Made by a program: the position numbers and the translations under genes
Shown here: positions 25,027 through 33,789 of the stretch, in pieces
Position numbering within the stretch: position 1 is the first letter of the stretch
Layout: every line of letters starts with the position of its first letter
Notes under the pieces: model-generated
Told to the model about the DNA's origin: nothing
The model's database searches: none
Seen by the model: the letters and a program-made list of their open reading frames with translations, nothing else
From: Ectopseudomonas composti
GTDB taxonomy: Bacteria; Pseudomonadota; Gammaproteobacteria; Pseudomonadales; Pseudomonadaceae
Assembly: GCF_001567565.1 (NCBI RefSeq)
Contig: NZ_LSSW01000020.1
Span: forward strand, 186,001 to 250,000
Length of the DNA stretch: 64,000 bases
Direction: 5' to 3'

Positions 25027-25854
25027 TCAGGCCGGCGCGGGGCTGTATACGCGCGACGGGCTGTGGTGCGGCAGGTGGATGAGATTGAGACGGTGCCGAC
25101 GCGCCCAGCGCACGCACAGGTCAGTCGGCGCGGACAGGCTCACCAGGCTGGCGAAACCGGCGCGCACCGCCTTGTGGATCAGCTCCAGACTGCAGCGGCT
25201 GGTGACCACGGCGAAGCCGCGGCGTGCGTCACGGCCTTCGCGGCGCAGCGCACCGATCAGCTTGTCCAGCGCGTTGTGCCGGCCAATGTCTTCGCGACAC
25301 AGAATGATCTCGCCATGCTCATCGACGAACAGAGCGGCGTGCAGGGCGCCGCTATGACGCGCCAGCTTCTGCACCTCGCCGATGCGCGTGCGCAGATTGT
25401 CCAGGTGCAAAGCCGGTGGCAGCGGGTTCACGCTCAGGGTATCGAGTTGTGGAAGCGCCTGCTCCAGCGCTTCCACGCCGCACAGCCCGCAGCCACTGGT
25501 ACCGGCCAGATTGCGGCGCTGCTGCTTGAGCGCCCAGAAGGCTCGACTGGCGATCTGCACCTCGGCGCTGAACGCCTCGCCCGCGCGCCTCAGCTGGATG
25601 TCGTAAATGTCCTCGGCCGCCCCGACCACTGCAGAAGTCAGGCTGAAACCGACGACGAAATCCTCCAGCGCACTGGGCGAAACCATCATCACCGCATGGC
25701 TGATGCCGTTGTAGGCAATGGCCAGCGCGCATTCCTCGGCCAACACCGCATGCCCCGCGCTCGCGGTTTCGTCCAGCTCGACATAGGCATAGCCGTCCGG
25801 CGCTGGGCTGGCGGCGTATTCATCGGCAAGTGGACGGGTGTGACGATGGGTCAT
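25027..25854 (-). CDS. fdhD: FdhD/FdsC, sulfurtransferase for formate dehydrogenase
   Basis: A 275-residue FdhD-family protein. It has the sulfur-carrying motif GTSGCGLCG with Cys122 and Cys125, and DIGRHNALDKLIG further on. FdhD passes sulfur from the cysteine desulfurase to the bis-MGD cofactor, and the formate dehydrogenase is inactive without it. It is the last gene of the minus-strand fds cluster, 70 bp after the delta-subunit gene. ATG 25854 (MTHRHTRPL) is chosen; an upstream in-frame extension overlaps the delta gene. Confidence 0.93.
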   Translation of the reverse strand: MTHRHTRPLADEYAASPAPDGYAYVELDETASAGHAVLAEECALAIAYNGISHAVMMVSPSALEDFVVGFSLTSAVVGAAEDIYDIQLRRAGEAFSAEVQIASRAFWALKQQRRNLAGTSGCGLCGVEALEQALPQLDTLSVNPLPPALHLDNLRTRIGEVQKLARHSGALHAALFVDEHGEIILCREDIGRHNALDKLIGALRREGRDARRGFAVVTSRCSLELIHKAVRAGFASLVSLSAPTDLCVRWARRHRLNLIHLPHHSPSRVYSPAPA

Positions 25855-25924
25855 GTGATGCGGATTCCTTGCGATGATCGCAGGGTGCCTGGCGGCACCC
25901 TGCGCAGCAGCCAGATTGCCGCAC

Positions 25925-26173
25925 TCAGACAGCAGCGGCCTGCGGCGCGATCTGCCCGCGCAGATCACGCAACACCTGCAGCACGAACTCGCTCAACCCT
26001 TCGCCACCGCTGGCGTCCAGGTGAGCGTAAAGCGCCGTGCGCATCTGCGGATCCCACTGCCGCTTGAGGTGCTGGGCGTACTCCGTACGCGCCTGCTCCT
26101 GGTTGGGCTGGGAAGCGAAGAAGGCGCCGATCTGGTTAGCCATCTTGATCAGTTGCGTGGCGTTCATGCCCAT
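25925..26173 (-). CDS. fdsD: Formate dehydrogenase delta subunit (FdsD)
   Basis: A small 82-residue protein (MGMNATQLIKMANQIGAFF at the start; RRAL-type helices after it) matching the FdsD family of delta subunits found with soluble NAD-dependent formate dehydrogenases. Its role is thought to be in assembly or stability of the complex and cofactor insertion. ATG 26173 has GGAG 7 bases upstream. The gap to fdsA is 100 bp, larger than between the other subunits. The order here, G-B-A-D-C, differs from G-B-A-C-D recalled for Cupriavidus. Confidence 0.8.
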   Translation of the reverse strand: MGMNATQLIKMANQIGAFFASQPNQEQARTEYAQHLKRQWDPQMRTALYAHLDASGGEGLSEFVLQVLRDLRGQIAPQAAAV

Positions 26174-26273
26174 GGCTTTACTCCGCTGGTTGACCGAAAA
26201 GCCGCAAGTGACAGGCGAGCGTGGCAGTGGTGCGCAAAGCGCACCCTGGGTTCCGATGCCGGCGCGAGCCTCA

Positions 26274-29108
26274 TCATAGCTGCACCACCGGCAGCAGGTT
26301 GACCTGCTCGCGGGTGAAGGCATCGAACTCCTGCTGCCAGTCGGACGGCGTCTCGACCTTGCGCACCTGCACCGCCGTGACCTTGTACTCCGGGCAGTTG
26401 GTGGCCCAGTCGGAGTTGTCGGTGGTGATCACGTTGGCGCCGGACTCCGGATGGTGGAAGGTGGTGTACACCACCCCCGGCTGCATGCGCTCGGTAACCT
26501 TGGCGCGCATCACCGTCTCGCCGGCACGGCTGTTGATGCCGACCCAGTCGCCGTCCTTGATGCCACGGTCCTCGGCGTCAACCGGGTGCAGCTCGAGAAT
26601 GTCCTCGGCATGCCAGGCCTTGTTGGCGGTACGCCGGGTCTGCGCGCCGACGTTGTACTGCGAGAGGATACGCCCGGTAGTCAGTACCAGCGGACGCTTG
26701 CGCGAGGTGCGCTCCTCGGTCGGGATGAACTCGGTGACCACGAAACGGCCCTTGCCACGAACGAAGGCGTCTTCGTGCATGATCGGGGTACCTTCCGGCG
26801 CCTCGTCGTTGCACGGCCACTGGATGCTGCCCAGACGCTCGATCTTTTCGTAGCTGACGCCAGTGAAGGTCGGCGTCAGAGCGGCGATCTCGTCCATGAT
26901 CTCCGACGGATGACCATAGCTCATCGGGTAACCGAGTGCGTTGGACAGCGCCATGGTCACTTCCCAGTCTTCCTTGCCAGCCAGCGCCGGCATCACCTTG
27001 CGCACCGGCGAGATACGACGCTCGGCGTTGGTGAAGGTGCCGTTCTTCTCCAGGAAGGAGGCGCCAGGCAGGAACACATGGGCGTACTTGGCGGTTTCGT
27101 TGAGGAACAGATCCTGAATCACCACGCACTCCATGGCCTTGAGCGCATCGGTGACGTGCTGGGTATCGGGGTCGGACTGTGCCGGATCCTCGCCCTGGAT
27201 GTACATGCCCTTGAAGGTGCCGGCATGCGCGGCAGCCAACATGTTGGGAATACGCAAGCCCGGCTCGTCGAGCAGCTTGACGCCCCAGGCAGCCTCGAAC
27301 TGCGGACGCGCCACCGGGTCGGAGACGTGGCGGTAACCCGGCAGCTCATGGGGGAAGGAGCCCATGTCGCAGGAACCCTGCACGTTGTTCTGCCCACGCA
27401 GCGGGTTGACCCCGACGCCCGGACGACCGATGTTGCCGGTGGCCATGGCCAGGTTGGCAATCGCGATCACGGTGGACGAACCCTGGCTGTGCTCGGTGAC
27501 ACCCAGGCCGTAGTAGATCGCGGCGTTGCCACCGGTGGCGTACAGACGGGCGGCGGCGCGCACCGAGGCAGCCGGTACGCCAGTCAGCGCTTCCATCGCC
27601 TCGGGGCTGTTGCGTTCTTCGCTGACGAAGGCACGCCACTGCTCGAAGCCTTCGCTCTCGCAGCGCTCGGCGACGAACGCTTCGTTGATCAGTCCTTCAG
27701 TGGCGACCACGTGACCAAGGCTGTTGAGCAGGGCCACGTTGCTGCCCGGACGCAGTTGCAGATGGTGCTCGGCCTTGATGTGCGGGCTGCGCACCAGGTC
27801 GATACCACGCGGGTCGGCGACGATCAGCTTGGCGCCCTCGCGCAGGCGGCGCTTGAGCTGCGAGCCGAACACCGGGTGGCCGTCGGTGGGGTTGGCACCG
27901 ATCACCAGCACCACGTCGGCGGACAGCACCGAATCGAAGTCCTGGGTACCGGCGGACTCGCCGAGGGTCACCTTCAGGCCATAGCCGGTCGGCGAGTGGC
28001 AGACGCGAGCGCAGGTGTCGACGTTGTTGTTGCCGAAGGCCGCGCGCACCAGTTTCTGCACCAGGTAGGTTTCTTCGTTGGTGCAGCGCGAGGAGGTCAG
28101 GCCGCCGACGGCATTGCGGCCGTACTGCGCCTGGATCTCCTTGAAGCGCTTGGCGGCGTAACCGATGGCTTCGTCCCAACTCACCGAGCGCCACGGCTCG
28201 GTGATGCTGTCGCGGATCATCGGTGTCTTGATGCGGTCCGGGTGGGTCGCGTAGCCCCAGGCGAAGCGGCCCTTGACGCAGGCGTGACCGTGGTTGGCGT
28301 GGCCGTTCTTGTTCGGCACCATGCGCACCACGGTGTTGCCCTTGACCTCGGCATTGAACGAGCAGCCTACGCCGCAGTAGGCGCAGGTGGTGGTGACACT
28401 ACGCTCGGCCTGACCCATTTCGATCACCGACTTTTCCATCAGCGTGGCAGTCGGGCAGGCATTGACGCAGGCGCCACAGGACACGCACTCGGAGTCGAGG
28501 AAGTCCTCGGCCTGGCCAGCGGCCACGCGCGAATCGAAGCCACGGCCGTCGATGGTCAGGGCGAAGGTACCCTGCACTTCTTCACAGGCGCGCACGCAGC
28601 GGTTGCAGACGATGCACTTGGACGGGTCGTAGCTGAAATAGGGGTTGGACTCATCCTTGGTCTCGGCCAGATGAGTCTTCACCGGGTCATAGCGCACTTC
28701 ACGCAGACCGACCACGCCAGCCATGTCCTGCAGCTCGCAGTTGCCGTTGGCCGAGCAGGTCAGGCAGTCCAGCGGGTGATCGGAGATATACAGCTCCATG
28801 GTGCCGCGGCGCAGTTCGGCCAGCTTCGGGCTCTGCGTGCGCACCACCATGCCCGGCTCGACCGGGGTGGTGCAGGATGCCGGGAAGCCACGGCGACCTT
28901 CGATTTCCACCGTACACAGGCGGCACGAGCCAAACGGTTCCAGGCTATCGCTGGCACAGAGTTTGGGCACGGCGATGCCGGCCTCCTGGGCCGCGCGCAT
29001 CAGCGAGGTGCCGGCCGGCACGGTGATGGCGGTGCCGTCGATTTCCAGGGTTACCGGGGCACCGCTGCGAGCAGGGGTGCCATAGTCGAGTTCACGATAC
29101 AGGGCCAT
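26274..29108 (-). CDS. fdsA: NAD-dependent formate dehydrogenase alpha subunit (FdsA)
   Basis: A 944-residue molybdenum/tungsten enzyme that oxidises formate to CO2. From the N-terminus: a 2Fe-2S ferredoxin domain (Cys51, 62, 65, 79), a His-ligated 4Fe-4S site (His111, Cys115, 118, 124), two 4Fe-4S clusters (Cys165/168/171/175 and Cys208/211/214/218), a further 4Fe-4S (Cys242/245/249/277), and then the bis-MGD domain. The active-site residue is Cys370 in DTCARVCHSP, followed by His371, so this is a cysteine and not a selenocysteine enzyme. No signal peptide, hence cytoplasmic. It follows fdsB by 15 bp. Confidence 0.95.
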   Translation of the reverse strand: MALYRELDYGTPARSGAPVTLEIDGTAITVPAGTSLMRAAQEAGIAVPKLCASDSLEPFGSCRLCTVEIEGRRGFPASCTTPVEPGMVVRTQSPKLAELRRGTMELYISDHPLDCLTCSANGNCELQDMAGVVGLREVRYDPVKTHLAETKDESNPYFSYDPSKCIVCNRCVRACEEVQGTFALTIDGRGFDSRVAAGQAEDFLDSECVSCGACVNACPTATLMEKSVIEMGQAERSVTTTCAYCGVGCSFNAEVKGNTVVRMVPNKNGHANHGHACVKGRFAWGYATHPDRIKTPMIRDSITEPWRSVSWDEAIGYAAKRFKEIQAQYGRNAVGGLTSSRCTNEETYLVQKLVRAAFGNNNVDTCARVCHSPTGYGLKVTLGESAGTQDFDSVLSADVVLVIGANPTDGHPVFGSQLKRRLREGAKLIVADPRGIDLVRSPHIKAEHHLQLRPGSNVALLNSLGHVVATEGLINEAFVAERCESEGFEQWRAFVSEERNSPEAMEALTGVPAASVRAAARLYATGGNAAIYYGLGVTEHSQGSSTVIAIANLAMATGNIGRPGVGVNPLRGQNNVQGSCDMGSFPHELPGYRHVSDPVARPQFEAAWGVKLLDEPGLRIPNMLAAAHAGTFKGMYIQGEDPAQSDPDTQHVTDALKAMECVVIQDLFLNETAKYAHVFLPGASFLEKNGTFTNAERRISPVRKVMPALAGKEDWEVTMALSNALGYPMSYGHPSEIMDEIAALTPTFTGVSYEKIERLGSIQWPCNDEAPEGTPIMHEDAFVRGKGRFVVTEFIPTEERTSRKRPLVLTTGRILSQYNVGAQTRRTANKAWHAEDILELHPVDAEDRGIKDGDWVGINSRAGETVMRAKVTERMQPGVVYTTFHHPESGANVITTDNSDWATNCPEYKVTAVQVRKVETPSDWQQEFDAFTREQVNLLPVVQL

Positions 29109-29123
29109 GGGGACGCCTCCGGG

Positions 29124-30695
29124 TCAGCGGGCTTCGGCGGCGTCTTGCGACACCCCGAAGTCCTCGGGAAAGTGGTTGATGGCGCTCATCACCGGGTACG
29201 GGGTCATGCCGCCAAGGGCGCAGAGCGAGGCGCCGAGCATGGTATCGCAGAGACTCTTGAGCAGTTCGATACGCCCCGGCTGCGGGCCTTCGGAGCGAGC
29301 CACGATGATCTGCGACAGCAGTTCCTCGCCGCGAGTCGAACCAATCCGGCAGGGCGTGCACTTGCCGCACGACTCCACCGCGCAGAACTCCATGGCGTAG
29401 CGCGCCATATCGGCCATGTCGACGGTGTCGTCGAACACCACGATGCCGCCGTGACCGAGCACTGCGCCAAGGGCAGCGAACGACTCGTAATCGAGCGGGG
29501 TGTCGAACTGCGATTCGGGCAGGTAGGCGCCGAGGGGGCCGCCGACCTGCACCGCGCGAATCGGTCGGCCACTGGCCGAGCCGCCGCCGTATTCGTAGAG
29601 CAGCTCACGCAGGGTGATGCCGAAGGCCTTCTCGATCAGGCCACCACGGGCGATGTTGCCGGTCAGCTGGATAGGCAATGTGCCGAGCGAGCGACCCATG
29701 CCGTAATCCTTGTAGTAGGCGCCGCCCTTGTCGAGGATGACCGGCACCGACGCCAGCGAGATCACGTTGTTGATGACCGTCGGCTGGCCGAACAGACCCT
29801 CGATGGCCGGTAGCGGCGGCTTCGGCCGCACGGTGCCGCGCTTGCCCTCGACGCTCTCGAGCAACGCGGTTTCCTCACCGCAGATGTAGGCGCCAGCGCC
29901 ACGGCGCAGCTCCAGATGGAAGGCCTTGCCACTACCGAGCACGTCGTCGCCGAGGTAACCGGCTGCTGTGGCACGGGCGATGGTCTCAAGCAGTACCGCC
30001 TCGGCGTGCGGGTATTCCGAACGCAGGTAGATATAGCCTTTGTTGGCACCGACGGCGAGACCGGCGATGGTCATGCCCTCGATCAGTACGTAGGGATCGT
30101 CCTCCATCACCATGCGGTCGGAGAAGGTGCCCGAGTCGCCTTCATCGGCGTTGCAGACGATGTATTTCTGCTCGGCCTGGCAGTTGAGTACGGTGCGCCA
30201 CTTGATGCCGGTGGGGAACGCGGCACCGCCACGGCCACGCAGGCCGGACTCGGTGACCTCGGCGACGATCGCCTCGGGCGTCATGCCGAGGGCGCGCTTG
30301 AGGCCGCGATAGCCGTCATGAGCGATGTAATCCTCCAGCGACAGCGGGTCGGTAATACCGGCGCGGGCGAAGGTCAGACGCTCCTGGCGCTTGAGGTAAT
30401 CGATTTCCTCGGTCAGGCCGTGGCCCAGCGCATGCGCCTTGCCTTCGAGGAAACCGGCATCGAACAGACCGGCCACGTCACGCGCCTTGACCGGACCATA
30501 GGCCACACGGCCAGCCGGCGTGGCCACTTCGACCAGCGGCTCGAGCCAGAACAGCCCACGCGAGCCGTTGCGTACCAGCTTCACCTCGACGTTGCGCGCC
30601 GCGGCCTCGGCGACGATGGCGCGGGCCACCTTGTCGGCGCCCAGACTGAGCGCGGTGGCATCACGCGGGACGAAAACGGTAATGGACTCGCTCAT
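29124..30695 (-). CDS. fdsB: NAD-dependent formate dehydrogenase beta subunit (FdsB, NuoF-like)
   Basis: A 523-residue diaphorase subunit. An N-terminal thioredoxin-like part is followed by the NuoF core with the FMN/NADH loop GRGGAAFPTGIKW and GAGAYICGEETALLES, and a C-terminal 4Fe-4S site at Cys443, Cys446, Cys449 and Cys492. It passes electrons from FdsA to NAD+. Its ATG overlaps the fdsG stop (ATGA), and AGGAGG lies about 9 bases upstream. Confidence 0.95.
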   Translation of the reverse strand: MSESITVFVPRDATALSLGADKVARAIVAEAAARNVEVKLVRNGSRGLFWLEPLVEVATPAGRVAYGPVKARDVAGLFDAGFLEGKAHALGHGLTEEIDYLKRQERLTFARAGITDPLSLEDYIAHDGYRGLKRALGMTPEAIVAEVTESGLRGRGGAAFPTGIKWRTVLNCQAEQKYIVCNADEGDSGTFSDRMVMEDDPYVLIEGMTIAGLAVGANKGYIYLRSEYPHAEAVLLETIARATAAGYLGDDVLGSGKAFHLELRRGAGAYICGEETALLESVEGKRGTVRPKPPLPAIEGLFGQPTVINNVISLASVPVILDKGGAYYKDYGMGRSLGTLPIQLTGNIARGGLIEKAFGITLRELLYEYGGGSASGRPIRAVQVGGPLGAYLPESQFDTPLDYESFAALGAVLGHGGIVVFDDTVDMADMARYAMEFCAVESCGKCTPCRIGSTRGEELLSQIIVARSEGPQPGRIELLKSLCDTMLGASLCALGGMTPYPVMSAINHFPEDFGVSQDAAEAR

Positions 30696-31186
30696 GCTTG
30701 GGCCTCCTGTTCCGCCAGCAGCGCCAGCACTTCCTCGGCGTCGACACGACCGTGCAGCTCGCCATTTAGCATCACGCTCGGTGCACAGGCGCAGTTGCCC
30801 AGGCAGTACACCGCTTCGAAGCTTAGACTACCGTCCTCGCGGGTCTCACCCAGCGGCAGGCCGAGCTTGGTCTCGAGTTCAGCGGTCAGCGCCTTGACGC
30901 CCATCGACTGGCAGGCCTCGGCCTGACACAGCTTGAGCACCTGGCGACCGGGCGGGGTGGCACGGAAGTCATGATAGAAGCTCACCACCCCGTGCACTTC
31001 GGCACGCGACAGGCAGAGGTCCTCGGCGATCAGCGGCAACAGCTCGGGCGGTACGGCGCCGAGACGGTCCTGGATATCGTGGAGGATGGGTAGCAGGGCG
31101 CCGGCCTGACCGCGGTGGGCGGCAAGCACCTCGCGGGCGACGGCCTCGCACTGCTCAGGGGCGAAGCGCTGGGGAAGAAGGGCCAT
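30692..31186 (-). CDS. fdsG: NAD-dependent formate dehydrogenase gamma subunit (FdsG, NuoE-like)
   Basis: A 164-residue NuoE-type thioredoxin-fold protein binding one 2Fe-2S cluster through Cys87, Cys92, Cys128 and Cys132 (LCQAEACQSMG and CLGNCACAP). It is the first gene of the fds operon and is coupled to fdsB. The 197-bp gap upstream is shared with the divergent regulator. Confidence 0.94.
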   Translation of the reverse strand: MALLPQRFAPEQCEAVAREVLAAHRGQAGALLPILHDIQDRLGAVPPELLPLIAEDLCLSRAEVHGVVSFYHDFRATPPGRQVLKLCQAEACQSMGVKALTAELETKLGLPLGETREDGSLSFEAVYCLGNCACAPSVMLNGELHGRVDAEEVLALLAEQEAQA

Positions 31187-31383
31187 GTTCGATGCTCCAG
31201 CCGGCGGCTATACCGGTACGGTCAGGAGACAAGCGCCACACTCACGGCTAATGGGCGCTTATCCCAGGCGGAGCCGCAAGGCTCGCCACATATGAAATAA
31301 AGTTCTTATACTTGGCCGCAAAGCGCCCATGTGCTGCAAATTAGCATGGGTAATCGGCCGAACAAATATGAAGCCTTGAACAT
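31187..31383. promoter_or_regulatory. Divergent promoter region of the fds operon and its regulator
   Basis: These 197 bp are notably AT-rich around 31285-31320 and 31365-31383. Two ATATGAA-type words occur (near 31290 and 31366), and the regulator start itself lies in CATATG. This must carry both promoters and any regulator site, but I cannot define a convincing operator or -35/-10 pair by eye. Confidence 0.45.
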
Positions 31384-32472
31384 ATGATCCGTATCGATAT
31401 TCAGCCGCGTTGGCGCTTTCATCAACGCGACGGCAGCAGCCTCGACCCGCAGGGACTGGAGTTGCTGCAGGCCGTGCACGACACCGGCAAGCTGACCGAG
31501 GCCGCCGCTCGCGTCGGCTACTCCTACCGCCATGCCTGGAACCTCCTGGGCAAGTGGCAGGCGTTCTTCGGCAGCCCGCTGATCGACCTGGAGCGCGGCA
31601 AGGGCGCGCGCCTGGCGCCACTGGGGGAAAAACTGCTGTGGGCCGACCAGCGCATTCGCGCGCGACTGTCGCCCCAACTGGACAACCTGGCCAGCGAACT
31701 GGAACTGGAACTGAACCGGGTGCTGCAGGCCAGCAACCCGGGTCTGCGCATCCATGCCAGCCACGGTTTCGCCGTGGCAGCGCTGCGCGAGTGGCTGGAG
31801 AGCGACCCCAGCTGGCAGTGGGAGGTGCAGTTTCGCAGTGGCAACGAGGCAATGATCGCCCTGCAACGCCATGACTGCGAGGTGGCCGGCCTGCACGTAC
31901 CGGCCGGGCCACTCGGCGCGCTGAGCATGAGCCGCATCCAGCCCTGGCTGCGCCCCGCGCAGCGGGTGATCACCTTCGTCGTGCGTACCCAGGGTCTGAT
32001 GCTCGCCCCGGGCAACCCGCTAGGTGTGCACGGCCTGAAGGACCTGGCCAGCGGCAGACTGCGCTTCGTCAATCGCGAACTGGGTTCGGGCACACGCTTG
32101 CTGCTGCAGGACCTGCTGCAACGCGATGGCCTGGACAGCACGAACATCAGGGATTTTCACAACGAGGAGTTCACCCACGCGGCAGTGGCCGCCTACGTCG
32201 CCAGCGGCATGGCCGATGTCGGCTTCGGCGTCGAGGCTGCAGCGCGTCAGTTCGGTCTGGACTTCATCCCCATGGCACGCGAGCACTACTGCCTGCTGTG
32301 CCGCGAGGACAGCCTCGAACTGCCGGCCATGGCCGCTCTCCTTCGAGTGCTGCAGAACCCGGAGTTCCAGGCGCGCATCAGCCAGCTGCCCGGCTATGCA
32401 CTGAGCCGCCCCGGCGAGGTGCTGCCGCTGGCCCAGGCGCTGGAGCAATGGGGACGCGAACCGTTGCTGTGA
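31384..32472 (+). CDS. Transcription regulator with ModE-like HTH and PBP-like ligand domain (probable fds regulator)
   Basis: A 362-residue protein. The first 100 residues resemble the LysR/ModE winged helix, with TGKLTEAAARVGYSYRHAWN at about 35-54 close to the ModE recognition helix. Residues 115-345 are a periplasmic-binding-protein-like domain (SGNEAMIALQ, ELGSGTRLLLQDLL, ASGMADVGFGVEA), as in the 'HTH plus molybdate/tungstate-binding-like' regulators. It is divergent from fdsG, so it probably controls the formate dehydrogenase and may sense molybdate, tungstate or formate; the ligand is inference. It could also be counted as a LysR-type FdsR. Confidence 0.75.
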   Translation: MIRIDIQPRWRFHQRDGSSLDPQGLELLQAVHDTGKLTEAAARVGYSYRHAWNLLGKWQAFFGSPLIDLERGKGARLAPLGEKLLWADQRIRARLSPQLDNLASELELELNRVLQASNPGLRIHASHGFAVAALREWLESDPSWQWEVQFRSGNEAMIALQRHDCEVAGLHVPAGPLGALSMSRIQPWLRPAQRVITFVVRTQGLMLAPGNPLGVHGLKDLASGRLRFVNRELGSGTRLLLQDLLQRDGLDSTNIRDFHNEEFTHAAVAAYVASGMADVGFGVEAAARQFGLDFIPMAREHYCLLCREDSLELPAMAALLRVLQNPEFQARISQLPGYALSRPGEVLPLAQALEQWGREPLL

Positions 32473-32584
32473 GCGTTGCCCAAGGCCATCCGACGGGCGG
32501 CCGGGCAACGGGGAACCACGGGGGCGCCGCTTGGGTCAATGGAGCAACTCCCGCCGCAAAGCGGCTCCCGTGATCGAGAAGCCT

Positions 32585-33028
32585 ATGAAGTCCCTACAAT
32601 TTCTCTTCCTCTCTTTTGGCCTGAGCAGCGGCGGTGTCGCCTTTGCCGGCAGCACCGAAGCAGGTTTGGGCGGCGCCCTGGGTGGCGCAGTGGGTGCGAT
32701 GGTTGGCCAGCAGGTCGGTGGCAACACCGGTGCTGCGGTCGGCGCCGGCCTCGGCGGCGCTGCAGGTAGCATGGTGGGCGCTGACCGTCGCAGCCGTACC
32801 GAAGCCGCCATCGGCGGTGCCCTGGGAGCAGCCGGCGGTAACGTTGTCGGTCAACAGGTCGGCGGCAACACGGGCGGCCTGGTTGGCGCCGCGGTGGGCG
32901 GCGGCGCCGGTGGCGCACTGGGTAACTACATGGGCAATGCCAGCTACGACGATGATCGTCGTGGCAAGCATCGTCACCACCACGGCAAGAAGCACAAGAA
33001 GCATCACAAGCACTGGCGCCGTCACTGA
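32585..33028 (+). CDS. Glycine-zipper exported protein with His/Lys-rich tail
   Basis: A 147-residue protein. A signal peptide (residues 1-21, cleavage probably after AFA) is followed by a long run of GxxxG-type glycine-zipper repeats (about 25-120) in which GQQVGGNTG occurs twice, so the region looks internally duplicated. The last 25 residues are very basic, with stretches such as KHRHHHGKKHKKHH. Glycine-zipper proteins insert into or line membranes; the tail could bind metal ions, heparin-like polymers or nucleic acid. ATG 32585 has GAGAAG 3 bases upstream. The function is unknown. It is convergent with the DUF4824-like gene (overlap of 7 bases at the ends). Confidence 0.8.
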   Translation: MKSLQFLFLSFGLSSGGVAFAGSTEAGLGGALGGAVGAMVGQQVGGNTGAAVGAGLGGAAGSMVGADRRSRTEAAIGGALGAAGGNVVGQQVGGNTGGLVGAAVGGGAGGALGNYMGNASYDDDRRGKHRHHHGKKHKKHHKHWRRH

Positions 33029-33789
33029 CGGATGCCGAGCACCCAGGGTTCATGACGACGGCCGAAGGCCACGTCGACCTGCGCCTTGAACCCTGTCCGC
33101 TGATAGCTGCGTGCCCAGCCACGCGCCAGCTCATGATAGGCGTAGGGAACGCTCAGGCGGTCATTCTCCAGGCGAATGGTCGCGCCATAACCGGCCTCCG
33201 TGCCGTTGCGATAAGGCTCGATACGCCCGGCCATCAGCACCTGGCGCTGCCGATCCGGCCAACGCTGGCGCAGTGACAGGGCATCGACTCCCGCATCCAC
33301 CAGCATCAGGCGGCTGGCCTGCTGCTCGACAAACTGCAGGCGCTGCTGGCGTTCATCGCGCGCCTGGCGCAACGTCTCGCTCCCGGGGCTGGCCTGCAGT
33401 TCCGCTTCAGCCGCGAGCAATGCCTCTCGGGCCTGCTCGACCTGACGTCGGTAGAGCGCCCCATCCAGCTCCAGAACCAACCAGACCTCGCGTGCCGGCT
33501 GACGGCTCAGGGCTTGCCCGGCGCCCGCGTCGAAACCCAGCTCATTCAGCTTGGCCTCGTCCAGCCAGGGCAATCGCCACCCCTCACCAGGACGCTGCCA
33601 GCTCAGTTGCAGGCGCATTACGCCGTCGCCCTCTTCACGCAGCCAGCCACCCGGCACGCGCTGTAATTCGCGTTCGCTGAGCAGCAACCGCGCTTCAGGC
33701 TCGCCACTGCGGTTGTACCAGACGCCGCCAAGGGCGAGCGCGTTGCTCAGCAGCACCACGCCGAAACCAAGCCACACGGCCCGCTTCAT
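33022..33789 (-). CDS. DUF4824-like protein, single N-terminal membrane helix
   Basis: A 255-residue protein with a hydrophobic N-terminus (MKRAVWLGFGVVLLSNALAL), probably an anchor or signal, followed by a soluble domain with a Gln/Arg-rich helical segment at about 95-140 and the end GFKAQVDVAFGRRHEPWVLG. It resembles the uncharacterised DUF4824 family. The ATG overlaps the stop of the DUF2157 gene (ATGA), so the two work together. The frame is open further upstream inside the partner, but ATG 33789 is the natural start. No enzymatic motif is seen. Confidence 0.7.
   Translation of the reverse strand: MKRAVWLGFGVVLLSNALALGGVWYNRSGEPEARLLLSERELQRVPGGWLREEGDGVMRLQLSWQRPGEGWRLPWLDEAKLNELGFDAGAGQALSRQPAREVWLVLELDGALYRRQVEQAREALLAAEAELQASPGSETLRQARDERQQRLQFVEQQASRLMLVDAGVDALSLRQRWPDRQRQVLMAGRIEPYRNGTEAGYGATIRLENDRLSVPYAYHELARGWARSYQRTGFKAQVDVAFGRRHEPWVLGIRQ

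Noticed and set aside
26451..29813. 1120-codon open frame antisense to fdsA and fdsB
   Set aside because: It runs across two real genes, has no family features, and reflects codon bias on the other strand.
32521..32584. Hairpin GCCGC-AAA-GCGGC before the glycine-zipper gene as terminator
   Set aside because: Very short stem without T run; it may be a worn REP, not enough to call.
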